This document shows, in pieces, positions 47,002-58,474 of a DNA stretch of 64,000 nt. The stretch spans positions 10,912,001-10,976,000 of the forward strand of contig CM059621.1 in the NCBI GenBank assembly GCA_030435675.1. The letters are read 5' to 3'. Source of the DNA: Steinernema hermaphroditum. Its lineage: Eukaryota > Nematoda > Chromadorea > Rhabditida > Steinernematidae. Below the pieces are notes generated by a model. It was not told where the DNA came from. It did not search any database and saw nothing but the letters and a program-made list of their open reading frames with translations. Position 1 is the stretch's first letter. Each line of letters opens with the position of its first letter. A program made the translations under genes and the position numbers.

Positions 47002-47125
47002 CTAGCGTCCACTGAATAACTTGTCTGTATCTCTAAGAAGTAAATCTGTTCTACTATTTTTCTTTGCCCCACAACGATCGATCTGCCTTTAGTGGGGGTG
47101 GAGAGTACGGTAATAAAGCAAGTGG

Positions 47126-49103
47126 TCATCGGCAGAACCCACACGACTTCTGGCAGTTCGCCTTCATCCAGCCGAGTTGGTCCGGCGTTTGACAGAGACT
47201 CTTGACGGCCCACGCGCCACAATACACGTTCTTGTCCTCACAGCCTGCAACGGGGGTTACGGTAGGTGTACTAAGAGGGCGCTACCTTTGGAGCAGTACA
47301 TTGCGTTGAGCAGTTCGACATCGCGGTCGCTGAGATTCTTGCGCTGGCCGATGACCGTCATGAAGCGCTCGGACTGCTTCTTCGGGATGATTGAGGGTTT
47401 CAGAGGGTTGATGCTGGCGACGAAGGCGCTGTAGTGCATGATACTGTAGTAGTCGTAGGGGACGCCGTAGCTGGTGAACTGCTTGGAATCCGCCTGGACG
47501 AAGTGGTCGTACAGTTGCGGGTTGATGTTGGACCAGTCGATCTGGACGAAGTCGTCACGGTCGCCGCGCAGGTGCTGGTGCGCCACTCCGAGGGCGTGGA
47601 GAGTCTCGTGGATAGCGATGCCGACGGGGTTAGGGCAATTGAAACTTAGGTAGATCGGGTTGGCCGGGCTGATTCGGCCCACGTAGGAGAGTCCGCATCT
47701 GAAACGGCACACCTGCATCGACGCCCCTTCTGTCACCCTACACGGCAGAGCTGAACGTCTTCACGTAGTAGAGGAACGTGTTTTCCGGTCGATTCGGGGC
47801 GTACTGGAAGCGGATGCACGTGTTGGCCTCGATCTGGGTGAGGGCCTCTTTTATTTGCGTCTTTTCGCCTTCCACTGAAACCGAAGGACAGCTCTCGAGA
47901 ACGCAACAAAAGCGACCTTGAGAAGGTCGACTGTAAACTTACGGAGGGTGGGGTCGAAGGAGTAGATGATGGGTTTCCCTTTCTCCCAGGTTTGGGTAGG
48001 GAAGCCTTCGAGGAAGATGGCGTACCTTCTCCTCCTTCCTGTCACCCGAAGCTGCTGGAGGAGGGCCGCCGACTGGCGCTCCGTCAGAAGAACGTCCTGC
48101 AAGGAATCGAGCGTCGACTATCTGAGAAGGGGGAGCACCTGCTGGAAGAGTCCGTCGTTCGCCGGAAGAACCGCGCCGAGGCCGGCGGTCTTCAGGAGCT
48201 CCAACTTCACCTGTTGGATCTGGTCAAGGCGCTTCTCGATGACGGAGTTTGCGTTCGCCGAGGGGTCGAGCTTCCCGAGGACCGCTACTTCGCTCTTCGC
48301 GACGTCGGCTCGGCGCGATGCGTATTCCGGCCGCGTCTCCGCGCACTTCACCTTCCCGTTACATGAACTCTGAAGAAGAGACAGTCACCTGGGGTACGGT
48401 TGGCGAACGGACCAACATGAGCTGCCGGTTGGAGGGGGCCAGTTCTCCCAACTTGAGAGGATTTAGGCGGGAGAGGAGGAAGGAGGGGATTGTCGTCTGC
48501 AAAGAGTCAATTGAGCGTCGCCTTCTATCGAGTGGAGGCGCTGGCGGCCCGTGAGGAACCCCAGACTGAGGGAACGCGGGGATCGAGGGCGGAAGTGGCT
48601 CGGAGGGCGCCCACGAGAACTAAAAGACACTCACTACCTTATCCACCCCTTCCACCGTCTCTGTAGCTGTCTTACCGTAGGAGGGGGCGTCGTCGTCGGA
48701 GGCGGAGGCGGAGGAGGTGGAGGCGCCGTGAACACTGGAGGAGGTAGGGGAGGAGGCTGAGTCCTGTGTGGCATGGGTGCTGGAGGTGGCGGTGTTTCCA
48801 TCATCATCATGTCAGGGCTGGGACCGCTCAGGAGTTTCCTGAAGAAGAACTTTATAGAGAGCTTTTAGAAGAAGATCCCCACTGGCATCGAGGGGCGAAG
48901 GGGTGGTTGAAGCAGAAGCGCTGGATTCTCCGAAAGACCCACGGCGGCACTGAGTTGGGATCTTCGTTGAAGGCGTCGAGCATCTGTCGGATCATCCCGG
49001 GGTTCGGGCCGAAGGCCCAGGGCGGAGGAGGTGCCCACCCCCAAGGGGAAGGCTGGCCCCGGACGAATGCCAAAAGCAGCACGAGGGGCGCGAGAACGCG
49101 CAT
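47126..49103 (-). CDS. Astacin-family zinc metalloprotease with ShKT domain (nematode NAS type)
   Basis: The start at 49103 gives signal peptide MRVLAPLVLLLAFVRGQ. Then come a Pro/Trp-rich stretch, a proline exon (about 48680-48780, VFTAPPPPPPPPTTTPPPT), a helical pro-region (EKRLDQIQQVKLELLKTAG) and GRRRRYAIFLEGFPTQTW, where RRRR is a likely furin-type cleavage site. The protease domain has QIEANTCIRFQYAP, the zinc site HETLHALGVAH, HLRGDRDDFVQIDW and the Met-turn DYYSIMHYS. The last exon encodes a ShKT domain (CEDKNVYCGAWAVKSLC ... CQKSCGFC) and ends at 47126-47128. Astacins cleave matrix, cuticle or gut proteins outside the cell. The residue after the third zinc His is Gln (HQHLR) where the family usually has Glu. 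No CUB or EGF domain is present. It is convergent with lectin/vWA copy 2. Confidence 0.9.
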
Positions 49104-49850
49104 CGAGATCGTGCAAGTCAGAAAACACCTGAGCAGCGCAAAACGCTATTTGGGTCGCGCCGATTGCTTGTCGATGAGGTCACCGCAAGAAGTTCTGGTT
49201 TGCGCCAACTCGGCGACTTTGGACGGAACGGGTTCACAGAAGGGAAGTCGGTGATGTAACGGGTTATGAGAGGTTCACACCCGATTCGAAAGTGAAAGGA
49301 AAAAGAGCCACAAGGTCGACAAAAGGACGACTAGTTGAGAAACGCCGAAGGGCGGAGGGACGCCAAGCGTAACGAACTCTGATAGAAATAAGCGAACTCC
49401 GCGTTGTTTTGATCCTAAGATCTGTTCAGATTGGTCAAGAAAATGTTTGTCAAGTGTGACAAACATTTTCGGGTTTGGGCTTTTTTCGGGCAAATCGGCT
49501 TTCTTTTATTCATTTTTGGCGGCTCTGCAAATAAAAATGACTCATAAAAACGTGTATTTGCACGTTTTTCCATTGTTTTTTTTTCATTTCCATTGCTTCC
49601 TCTGCAAAAATGACTGCACACACGGACAGCTCTGAAAAAAAGAGAGTCAGGCAAAGCAAGTGAATCCTTCGGAGTGGAGCCTCGTGAAGAACACGGAGAC
49701 AGTGAATTCAGAACCCGCTCGCTCGCCTTCGAACTCTCACTGCGAACACCCTGTAGTACATCCTGTATAACCAGCGGCGATCAAGCGGCGATCTTCGTGC
49801 AGCAGATTCGGAGTTCGGACACTTTGGAACTCCTTGCATTCCCCGGGAAG
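49104..49850. other. Intergenic stretch
   Basis: About 750 nt between the divergent astacin and deacylase genes, so both promoters are likely here. Short A/T-rich tracts at 49430-49640. GAACACCCTGTAGTACA near 49745 resembles the outer 12 nt of the mariner ends found at 21872 and 25728, but without the rest of an element. Confidence 0.4.
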
Positions 49851-50484
49851 ATGCGTGCTGTGATCCAGCGAGTGCTGAAGGCAAGCGTGGAAGTCGGTGG
49901 AGAAACGGTAATTTTCATTTCGAAGAGCGGTCATGTGGAAAACGCCCTCTTTTAGTTGACCCGGACGAAATGGCGCTTTTCAGGTGTCCTCCATTAATCG
50001 GGGATTTTGCGTTTTAGTTGGCATCGAGCAGGGCGACCGGGAAGAAGACATCGAATACCTCGTGCGGAAACTCGTTGGAATTCGCCTCTTCCCGTGCGAA
50101 GAAAACGGAAGGCGATGGGACAAGAGCGTCAAGGACCTAGGATTGGAGATTCTCTGTGTCAGCCAGGTGAGTTCCACGTGCATCTTCGATTAAGACCGCA
50201 TTGGACTTGTTTTAGTTCACGCTGCATGCAACGCTGAAAGGCAATAAACCGGACTTCCACCGCGCACTTTCGTCTCCTACTGAAGCTTCAAATTTCTACG
50301 CCAGTTTTCTCGCTCAGCTACGAAAATCCCACAAGGAGGAGTTGGTTAAGGTACTGCTGCTTGTTCCATGTACCATAGCACCCATGCATTCCAGGATGGA
50401 AGGTTTGGCGAAATGATGACCGTCAATATTACCAACGACGGACCGGTGACACTTACGATTGACAGCAAGAATCGAGATTGGTAA
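49851..50484 (+). CDS. D-aminoacyl-tRNA deacylase (DTD)
   Basis: Four exons, 49851-49907, 49984-50166, 50216-50350 and 50395-50484, join to 154 residues, the usual DTD core length. It hydrolyses D-aminoacyl-tRNAs, and Gly-tRNA(Ala), in cytosolic proofreading. Seen: the start MRAVIQRVLKASVEVGGETV, GFCVLVGIEQGD, the active-site SQFTL split by intron 2 (SQ / FTLHATLKGNKPDFHRA) and the C-terminal DGPVT carrying the Gly-cis-Pro motif that enforces chirality. The start matches the canonical MRAVIQRV beginning of the family. All introns are 45-76 nt. Confidence 0.97.
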
Positions 50485-50754
50485 TTTTGTTCGGATGAAG
50501 ATTGTTGATTTTACTTTATTAAATTTATGAAATCCATTGCTATGTGGCAGGGTATCCATCTTTGTAGCGTGTCGTGATGATGTTATATTCGCTCAAGAGT
50601 GCAATATTCTGGCCCGTTCTTGAGTCATTTCACCCACCGTTGCAGACATAACGACGCCGACCAAATGCTCGCGTTTCCCATTTCGGAGTGATACGGTCTT
50701 CGAGGCGGTTGCTGAAAGCCGAGGACGGAGCGTGTTCTTTCGTTCATCGGCGCG

Positions 50755-51652
50755 ATGCAGCAAGTTCCCGAACAGTGGCTGATCAAGTCGTCCCACGTGA
50801 AGCTGGCGAAGGACAAACAGAAACCGATCAGCACTGGAAATTTCGCCGACGTGTACTTAGGCACACTCCAACGGAAGAGGAAGAATTTGATAGTGGCGGT
50901 GAAAATGTCGAAAGCGACGATCCGGAGGTCGGCAACGCACTCGGTTTCGATCAGCACCATGACAGGTGACGACCAAACGAAGGACGAAATGTCGCTGAAC
51001 GAGATGAGCAACGAGGCGATGATTATGTCCCTCATGCACCACACGCACGTCATCGAATTCTTTGGAGTTTCGTTGGAGAAGGTAACCTCAAGAAGTGTTA
51101 GGTGTTGATAACCACAACCGGGACTTTCAGGCTGCGATGATAATCATGGAGTACTGTCTGTGGGTCGCTCGAAGTATCTCGAGAGCAAACGGATTGTGCA
51201 CCGGAATCTAGCCACGCGGAACGTTCTCATCTCCTCTGCAGGGCAGCTGAAGATCGCGGATTTCGGACTTAGTCGCTCCCCGAACGTCGATTCCGACAGA
51301 GTAACTTCCGCCCAAGTTCCCGTGCGATGGATGGCCCCAGAATCCCTCAAGAAGGATTGTCCCTTCACTTCAAAATCCGATGTTTCGGCGTACGGGGTGG
51401 CCGGCTTCGAAATTTACAATTACGGCATCAAGCCCAAAAACGCATTGTTGGAAAGCAAACCCTGCCGATTGGCCAAATTTCGTGCATCTCTCAGGACGTC
51501 TTGCCTACATCCACTATGTTACCTCGAAGTGCATTGACAAAGAATGCGATACGAAGTCGGGGATCATGCAGAGGCGCGTCCAGCAAAGCCAGATCGAGGA
51601 GAAGAAAGCGAAGGAATTGGAGGTTCGGAGCATCAGGCATTTCGTACCATAG
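50755..51652 (+). pseudogene. Fer-like tyrosine kinase, broken catalytic domain
   Basis: Kinase N-lobe in frame from 50755: STGNFADVYLG in place of the glycine loop, IVAVKM (VAIK lysine), a helix-C region (DEMSLNEMSNEAMIMSLMHH) and HVIEFFGVS, ending at a GTAACC donor. After an intron, AAMIIMEYCL is followed almost at once, one base out of frame, by RSKYLESKRIVHRNLATRNV. The hinge and helices D-E (normally about 40 residues) are thus gone and the frame is shifted. The catalytic loop reads HRN rather than HRD. DFGLSR, VPVRWMAPESL and SDVSAYGV follow, then the frame shifts again around 51440. The best match by eye is the Fer/Fps group, which is greatly expanded in nematodes. Deletion, two frame breaks and loss of the catalytic Asp together argue for a pseudogene. 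Confidence 0.75.
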
Positions 51653-51941
51653 CCGAGGTGCTCTACCCTTTTTCTGTGTCCAGTACTGATTGTTTATGTT
51701 TATTTTAAATGTTGGACACAAGATGAAACATAAGGGTTCAGTGGAGGACATACACGATAAGGAAGAGGAATTAAGAGAAGAAAAAGAAGTGGCAGGTGGC
51801 GCAACGAAGGAGACCGTCGAGGAAAATATAACCCGCGGATCACTGAAGCCTGGATGGGTTCCGTAAGCTTTCTTAGAAGCCAAATTTTTAGTGAAGACAT
51901 TAAAGCGATTATATATTAGATGTACCAAGGGCTAGTTAGGA

Positions 51942-52733
51942 TCAGCAGCTTTTGTAGAGTTTCAGAACCTTGTAGGATCCCGCGGCGAGCGGAGCATCGT
52001 AATTCACACTAACTCCGACAGTACCTTCCCCCACATGTACGTCCAGAATCATCTTGTAAGGTTTTCTAATCGACTTCAACTCGTCGCCTTCGCGGATATG
52101 ATTCTTCCACGTGTGGATGAAGAAGTCATGGTCGGAGGCGAGGGTGGCCTCTGCACAGAATTCGCAGGTGGACGTTGGCGCCACCGTGTACACGGTTTTC
52201 GCCTTTCGGAGGGCGCGAAGGGAAGTCGCTTTGGCGCCGTGGGATTCGAGAAGGTGGCCAAGGATTCCATCCTCGGAGGAAGGGGCGAAACAAAGGGAGC
52301 AGACGCGGTCACAGTCGCCCACAAGGGCGATCGGCGCTGCGGGACCGAAGACGTCGAAGGACCCCTCAGTGCCTGGAGAGGCCGAAGGCATTGGAGCTAC
52401 TGGAACCGGCTCCGGGGGGAATCCGTTGCCGATGGCTCCTTCTGACTCCCCCGGCATGACGTTTTCTTTGTCAAAGTCTTCCTCGAGGGAAGACGCTTCG
52501 AGGAGGAGATTCCGGAGACGGACGTCGTCTTGGCACTCGAAACGAAAGTCCTCCGTCTCCTGGATCTGGAAGCAAATGTCGACGAACTGGTGGGTGAGCA
52601 CATGCTCGTCGAAGAGAGGCTTCTCCGGAAACTCCTCTCCACAGTCGACACAGTGGAAAACGCGAGGAATCCTTCTCTTCGCGAGCCACTTCTGAACGGG
52701 ATTCAGAAAACTCGGAGGAACTGCTTCGTTCAT
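51942..52733 (-). CDS. Intronless C2H2 zinc-finger protein
   Basis: A single open frame of 263 residues from the ATG on 52731-52733. One N-terminal finger (FHCVDCGEEFPEKPLFDEHV..H), an acidic linker with Pro-rich stretch (PPEPVPVAPMPSASPGTEG), then CSLCFAPSSEDGILGHLLES..H and CEFCAEATLASDHDFFIHTW..H, and a basic/hydrophobic tail ending VLKLYKSC. It has no intron, while almost every other gene here is cut every 150-300 nt, so origin by retroposition is possible. Function unknown; nuclear role inferred from the fingers only. GC content and codon use resemble the lectin/vWA genes. Confidence 0.75.
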   Translation of the reverse strand: MNEAVPPSFLNPVQKWLAKRRIPRVFHCVDCGEEFPEKPLFDEHVLTHQFVDICFQIQETEDFRFECQDDVRLRNLLLEASSLEEDFDKENVMPGESEGAIGNGFPPEPVPVAPMPSASPGTEGSFDVFGPAAPIALVGDCDRVCSLCFAPSSEDGILGHLLESHGAKATSLRALRKAKTVYTVAPTSTCEFCAEATLASDHDFFIHTWKNHIREGDELKSIRKPYKMILDVHVGEGTVGVSVNYDAPLAAGSYKVLKLYKSC

Positions 52734-52849
52734 CTCGGCAATTTCAGAATGAATACGGCGAGAGACTCAAACAGATCCTTAGCGATGCAAACGATCTTCG
52801 CACTTCGAAGACTCATCGACCAAAGTTCGCCGAGGAGAACTTAGAATTC

Positions 52850-55800
52850 GGTCAGAGTTCACTGATCTGACCCACTATGTTTTGATCCACACGTGCATGG
52901 CCGCGTGCTGTTGGCGTTGGGTTATAGTCGTGCAGAGGGCACCATCGAAATGCAGACCGCCCTTTTGCTGAAACCCCATTCAGAAGCACTGATGGAACGC
53001 ACGTACAAGAGCGGAAATTACCATAATCCGCGTGTTTATAAACATAAAACGGAGACTTCCATAACATCGCTCCCTTTGAGGAGTTTCGACACTTGTCCTT
53101 CTGAAAGCTTTTCTTTACCACTATCAAACCGCATCCCTCTAGAGTCACTTGGAGTTGGCACACCATTTGACCCCTTTTTGACCGTAACTTTACAGTTAAA
53201 AATTGCAAATCGCAAAGTGGTGTGCGAGGCACAGTAGCTTGAGTGGAATGGACGCTCCTCTGTGACATTTGAATACAATAATCACTATGAATAACAGCCT
53301 TTCCTCAGGAATGTCCTTCGCTGCTTTTTCAGAGGAATGCATTTTTCGTACATTTCTGCTGCAACACATCTTCTTATGCTCGATATTTGTCCCTACAGTA
53401 TTCATTCCCTTGCAGCTCAAATTCTGCTGCTCTGAGTTCCTCTACCATTTAGAGAGTCACCATTTTTGGATTTTCGTGTACCTAGGTAAGTGGAGAAGTT
53501 TGCCGGTTCCACAAGCTCCAAGTTTTTTGTTAATTTCGAAGTAAGTAGATGTCCTGGTTACCCTCAAAAAATCTAAAGGTCCACGTATTTGAAGAAGAGC
53601 AACGTTTATTTTGGACATGCAGCTCCACAATGTGACCGAGGCTTGTTTTCGTGTAGCGCGAGTTTGTCGGCAAACAGAGACGTCGGCACTGGACGTGATA
53701 AGTGAGTTGTCACAACAGGTGCCATTTCGCAAAACGGTACTCCGACTTCTGACTACAAACAGCACTATCCTCCCTCTGGTCACTCCCTCCGAGGCTTTGG
53801 CCCGGAGCGCGGCCTCGCTTAGCCCTTCGGCAAACTTCCGCGCGTGCGCACCGCGGCGACGCCCAGAAGTCCCACTCGCTTCCGATCGATCGCCGAAGTG
53901 CCCCAGGCGGTCCCTGATCCCACTTACTGTTTACGAACTCTCGCTTACAAAGGGCGCCAATTAGGTTCCGATGAACGGTCCCGAAGAGTCGCCCGATGGG
54001 AAGCTCGTCCGCGAAGCGAAGAAGACGCCCGGAGACGCCGCAGTCCTCCGGAGGAGAGTCATGAGTGCCGGCGAGGAAGACGTAAGTCGAATCGGTTTGG
54101 AACCGTTGCCGAGAGACGTGTTTGTGTGCTGTGGCCTAGAACGAGTTCTGATGTAAAATGAAGTCATAAAAAGTGTCAAAAGACGACGTTGATGAATAAG
54201 CGCTACGCCGTACGCAGTCCCCAAATACCAAACTAGATATTTTTGGAGCTAAAAATACGAAGAGGACGTTTTTTGTGTAACTACAGTATTCCATTTCGGT
54301 CCTTCCGCCACCTAAGCTCCGGCCCCTGATCGCAACATCGCCTAATCGCTTTAAGTTTCGCCCAGCGGCCGGTACGGCCTAGTGACCGTCGAGGGCTACT
54401 TAAGCGACGCGGGGTCATCGGAAGTCGCAAAACGTTTCACTTTCGCCTCGCGAGGGGGCGTCTTAGGTATGCGCTCCTCGCTCGTTACCTGACCATGCAG
54501 GGGCGTTTAATGGCGTCGTCCGGATTTCTTAAAAGGCTCCTTCCGGCGAGGTTCGCCACCCTCTGCGTTGTTTGCCCTTTACCGAGATCAGAACAATGGA
54601 CTTGTTTGTTTGTCTTTGGGACTGTTCGAGTCGGCCCTCTTGATCTCGGAAACCGTGGGTGGTATACGGTAGTTTCCACGGGTTTTCTGCATTTTTTCTT
54701 TGTAAAGTGTGGAACTGGCTGTTGTTAGAGAAGAAATGTTCTTGAAGTCATCCGATGTTGATTTGTTTATCTTACTGGGTCTTGTATGTCCTAACCGTAA
54801 TCCTGTAATGTGACCTCGTCGCTTAATGTCAAAATAAACAACATATATATTAATAATATTTGGGAAAAAGATTACCAACAGACATTCTAAATCACTCCTA
54901 CAAACTTCCGTGCAGTTCTATTCTCACGTCAAAGGCCTAGCAGGCACCGATGGGCCACGGACTGATTTCGTCTCGATTCCCTAAAGTTCACTGCCGCATT
55001 CTTCGCGAGAGAATCTATTTTGACGGACCTACTCAGCGGCCACCCGAGCCTCTTCCAAAGGTCTCACGTCTGCGCGTTCCTTTCCATCGCTGCAGGAACT
55101 CCTCGAGTGAATCCGCTCCCACTGTGTCCTCCTAATCACATTGAGGGATTTCGGAACCGCTCCCCGTTGGCCAAACGGCCTTTTCCAAACAGGATTCGCC
55201 TCCTCGGAGCGTCTTCTCCGCTGACCTTTCGGCGACTCTCCTCCTGACTCAGCGTCTCCTCGTTCGCGGAGTCGTAAAGCGGCTTCTGGCTGCAGGAACT
55301 GGCTCCTCCTGGATGGATGTCGCATAATCAAATCTTCCAAAAACAAGCGCGCCCCAGGGGGATCGGGGCGCGCTAAGCTGACCGTCGGCTACCGGTCGCA
55401 CGCAGCGACAAAATGTTTCATGCGGCGTTTCATTTCTCTCCTCGTGGCGACTCGCGGACTGTTTTTCGCCTTCTTCCCAGGGGTCCTTTTCTGAGCGATC
55501 TTGGGCCGGTTGGGTCTGTAGAGATTACGGTAGTCGGGTACCGTTTGAGTCCATCCAAGTGCTTTGCACTTTGTCGCGTGGGAGGCGGAAGAGTTCAAAA
55601 AGTGTGCGCACAATCGAGTTTTGAACGACGATGTTTGTTCATAGGGGGAGACTGTTTGGGCCAAGTTGCGATCATGACCTCAGCGCTTTCATGATGGCGC
55701 CTATAAAAGACGGATTTTGCGAAGACCCAGTAGTGGAGGCGATGGCTCGTCTGGACCGGGTGGGAGCTGCGATTATAGTACGCCTATAGTACGGTTATGC

Positions 55801-58474
55801 CTTGCCTTAGTTATGTTCTATCTTCTGCTATTTGTGCCTTATTTTATCTTATGTGCTTCACGTCCATTATTATGAGCACTTTCTGAGTACAAAGCGATTG
55901 TCTTAAGGGTTTATACTTTCACCTAACACAGAAGGTGCAGTAGCACTCCGTTCACATGGAATCCTTGTTTTTGAGATGCGAGGTACTGTTGATCTGGGTT
56001 GATCCGTTTGGGGGTTTCTCCTATCTTTAGCTTGAAGGAACAGAGATATGAGGACAAAACAGTACCTCGCATCTCAATTTCTTTTGTTTGGTTGAGCGGA
56101 GTGTTGCCATATGTACCTTACGAGATTAGATACAGAGTGCGAAAATATTAGTTCTTTCCTTGTTTATCGTCAGAACATAGATCATTCTCCTTCCCATAAA
56201 GGGACCCTTGGCCTTCCAGAGGCACCTGTACTGGTCACCACGTCTCCCATCCTCGTGTTCTTGTTTCCTGGCTAAGAATTCGACGAATGTCTCTCTTATC
56301 ACCGTTGCACTGCCTAACCTTCGTCCTCGGGTCACCGGGGCTCTCCGAAGAGTCTCATGCGGGGATCCACTTAAGAGCCGAAATTTCACGCGCAGACGAT
56401 TTTTTGGCTCTCCGGCGTACCCTTTGACCCTCCGAGAGGCTCACGGCGCTTTGAGGTCAAAAACAAACACACATCGTTGACCTGCTAAGGTGTCGGGGCG
56501 GTGGGAAGGGCTCCGCTTCTCGGTTTCGTACCTTCGAGTGTTGTGGCTCCGGTGAGCGTCGCCGGGCGGCGTCGGCCGGTTCCTCCAGAATCCAGCTTGC
56601 CGGGACGAGTCGCCGGCGGAAAAAGTGGCTGACCAACGGTGCGAGGAGGACGATGACGGATCACCGGCGATCTGATTTGCGCCGTGATCACAAAATTGCG
56701 CAATTCGTTTCGAGTTTTGTTTGTCATTCGATTGTTTGTGACGTCGTGAGGGACGTCGTGCCGTTGGCGCTCCCATAATCCACCTCCGATCCCCTCTTAC
56801 CTCCTTCGCCTTCAGGGTCACTTCTTTAATCGGTCACTCATCCACGTTCTTCTGCGTTGTTTTTAGGGCGTCTCTACAGTAAGAACATTAGGGAATAGAA
56901 AAGCACCATGGTTTAGAACTTTAGAGGGACTCTGTAGATGCACTTTTGAGGAAACAGAGAATTGTGCAACCTTAGTAAAAGACCTGCAACTTCCAAGATT
57001 AATACAATGCCCTCTCCTTGAACGCCCAATCACTGTGTTCCGCGTTGGCCCTCAAATCATCTTGTTCCGCCTTTCAAAAGCTCAAACATCGAGGCTTCGT
57101 ACTTGGCCGAAGTTCGCGTGCCCTCTGAGTGTAATTCCGTCGTATAGCCCGCGGAAGGGCGGCCCTTGTGACCAGCCACCGTCGATGTCCAGCGGACGTC
57201 CGCCAACTGACTTTCACATGCTCTTCTCTTTCTTCTTTCCTTTGGGACTCACTCGGCCCTTTCTGGACATCGATGGACCGCTGGCGTCGCCTCATAAGTG
57301 CCCAAGTGGCCCTCCTAAGGTATGCCCCCTTTAGATGTTCTTTGGCCCTAGAGGGGCAATTTGAGGTGGTCAAAGCCGACGGCGCTGTAATGCAGATGGA
57401 CGACTATACTAAAAAGAGGCCGTCAGGCGATGTGCAACGAGGCAAAAACAAAAAGTCGGAAATATAGCAGTAGAGGACGACTATGTGAGGCCGTTTAGGT
57501 GCACGCATGTGGACCCTCAGGAGTTCTTGTGATCGCTTGGCGCACTAATTGGTCGTTAGGACTTCTTCACCCAACGCGCGCTTTGCCTCACATTAACGAG
57601 ATCGTTCGGCGATCAAGGGCACCTAAAAATACGGTCGGACTCGTGGTTTCATCGAAAACAGTTCTGAGAAGATCGGGACGGCTTGCGTCACTTTCCGGCC
57701 TTCGAAATATTCCGATCGGTTTCGAAGATAACCGAACGTTCACGTCGGTCCAGCCTCGTGACAGAAAAACGGTCGCCTTCCGGCGCTTTTTCTGGAGTGA
57801 CTTATCAACAATTTTCAAATATTGGATGATTTGAATGCTTTTCGAAGCCTAGAAGGACTCGGCTACTTCTAACGATGCAGCGCGAATACGCCAAAGAATA
57901 TTTTGTTTTAAGGAATTCAACAGAAGTTCCAAAAATACATCGGGGAAGGAAACCCCTCCCCTTCATGGACTTTCGCCCGTACACCCCGACGCTTAACCTC
58001 CAGAACGTCGTTCCAAGGGTGGAACTGTGACGTCGGCGTTCCTCGTCTGTCGGTGGCATCGTCTCCTCCGCTCCCTCCGCTCCATGCCCTGGAATAAGAA
58101 GGTCGCGCTCCTCTCCACGGCGATTCTTATCGCTGTGCCTAAGGCGAAGCCAGTCCATGGATTCCCCGGTGTCGCCAACGTCTCCGAATCCTCGCCGTCT
58201 CCGACGCCCCTTGCGTCATCTCTTCGTTTAGAAGGCTTCGCTCCGCCGCCCCCGCGTCCTAAGTGCCCGCTTAATACGATTAGCGTCGTCCAGGCTTATT
58301 ACCTGACGCTATCTGGTCGGCGAATCTGCTGCGCGCAAGCATAACGTTCGAGAGACCTCAAGCGCACAACAAAGGCTTTTTGTTTATGATGTAATGCTTC
58401 GAAGTCGGGGGGAGGGGCGACACATCGGAATCGGACGGCATCGATTATGTGATCCGAGCAGTTTCAGACAGACC
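52850..58474. other. Gene desert
   Basis: About 5.6 kb without a recognisable gene. Open frames are short and overlap on both strands. It includes a perfect GC hairpin at 55346-55374, TACSGTA heptamers (54665-54671, 55526-55532) and several GC-rich blocks (53760-54100, 55030-55300, 56500-56800) alternating with A/T-rich blocks. No tRNA, rRNA or transposon ends were recognised by eye. GAGCAGTTTCAG at 58456-58467 looks like the acceptor of the following gene. Confidence 0.5.
55346..55374. repeat. Perfect GC-rich hairpin
   Basis: AGCGCGCCCC at 55346-55355 and GGGGCGCGCT at 55365-55374 are perfect complements (10-bp stem, nine of ten pairs G-C) around a 9-nt loop. Isolated in intergenic DNA; no poly-T tract follows and nothing links it to a known RNA class. 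Confidence 0.7.

Noticed and set aside
53611..53964. Plus-strand frame of 117 codons in the gene desert
   Set aside because: A short stretch reads protein-like, but there is no domain, no bounded exon structure and an overlapping minus-strand frame.
55346..55374. GC hairpin as a bacterial-type terminator or CRISPR repeat
   Set aside because: The window is eukaryotic, there is no T tract after the stem and the sequence is present once only.
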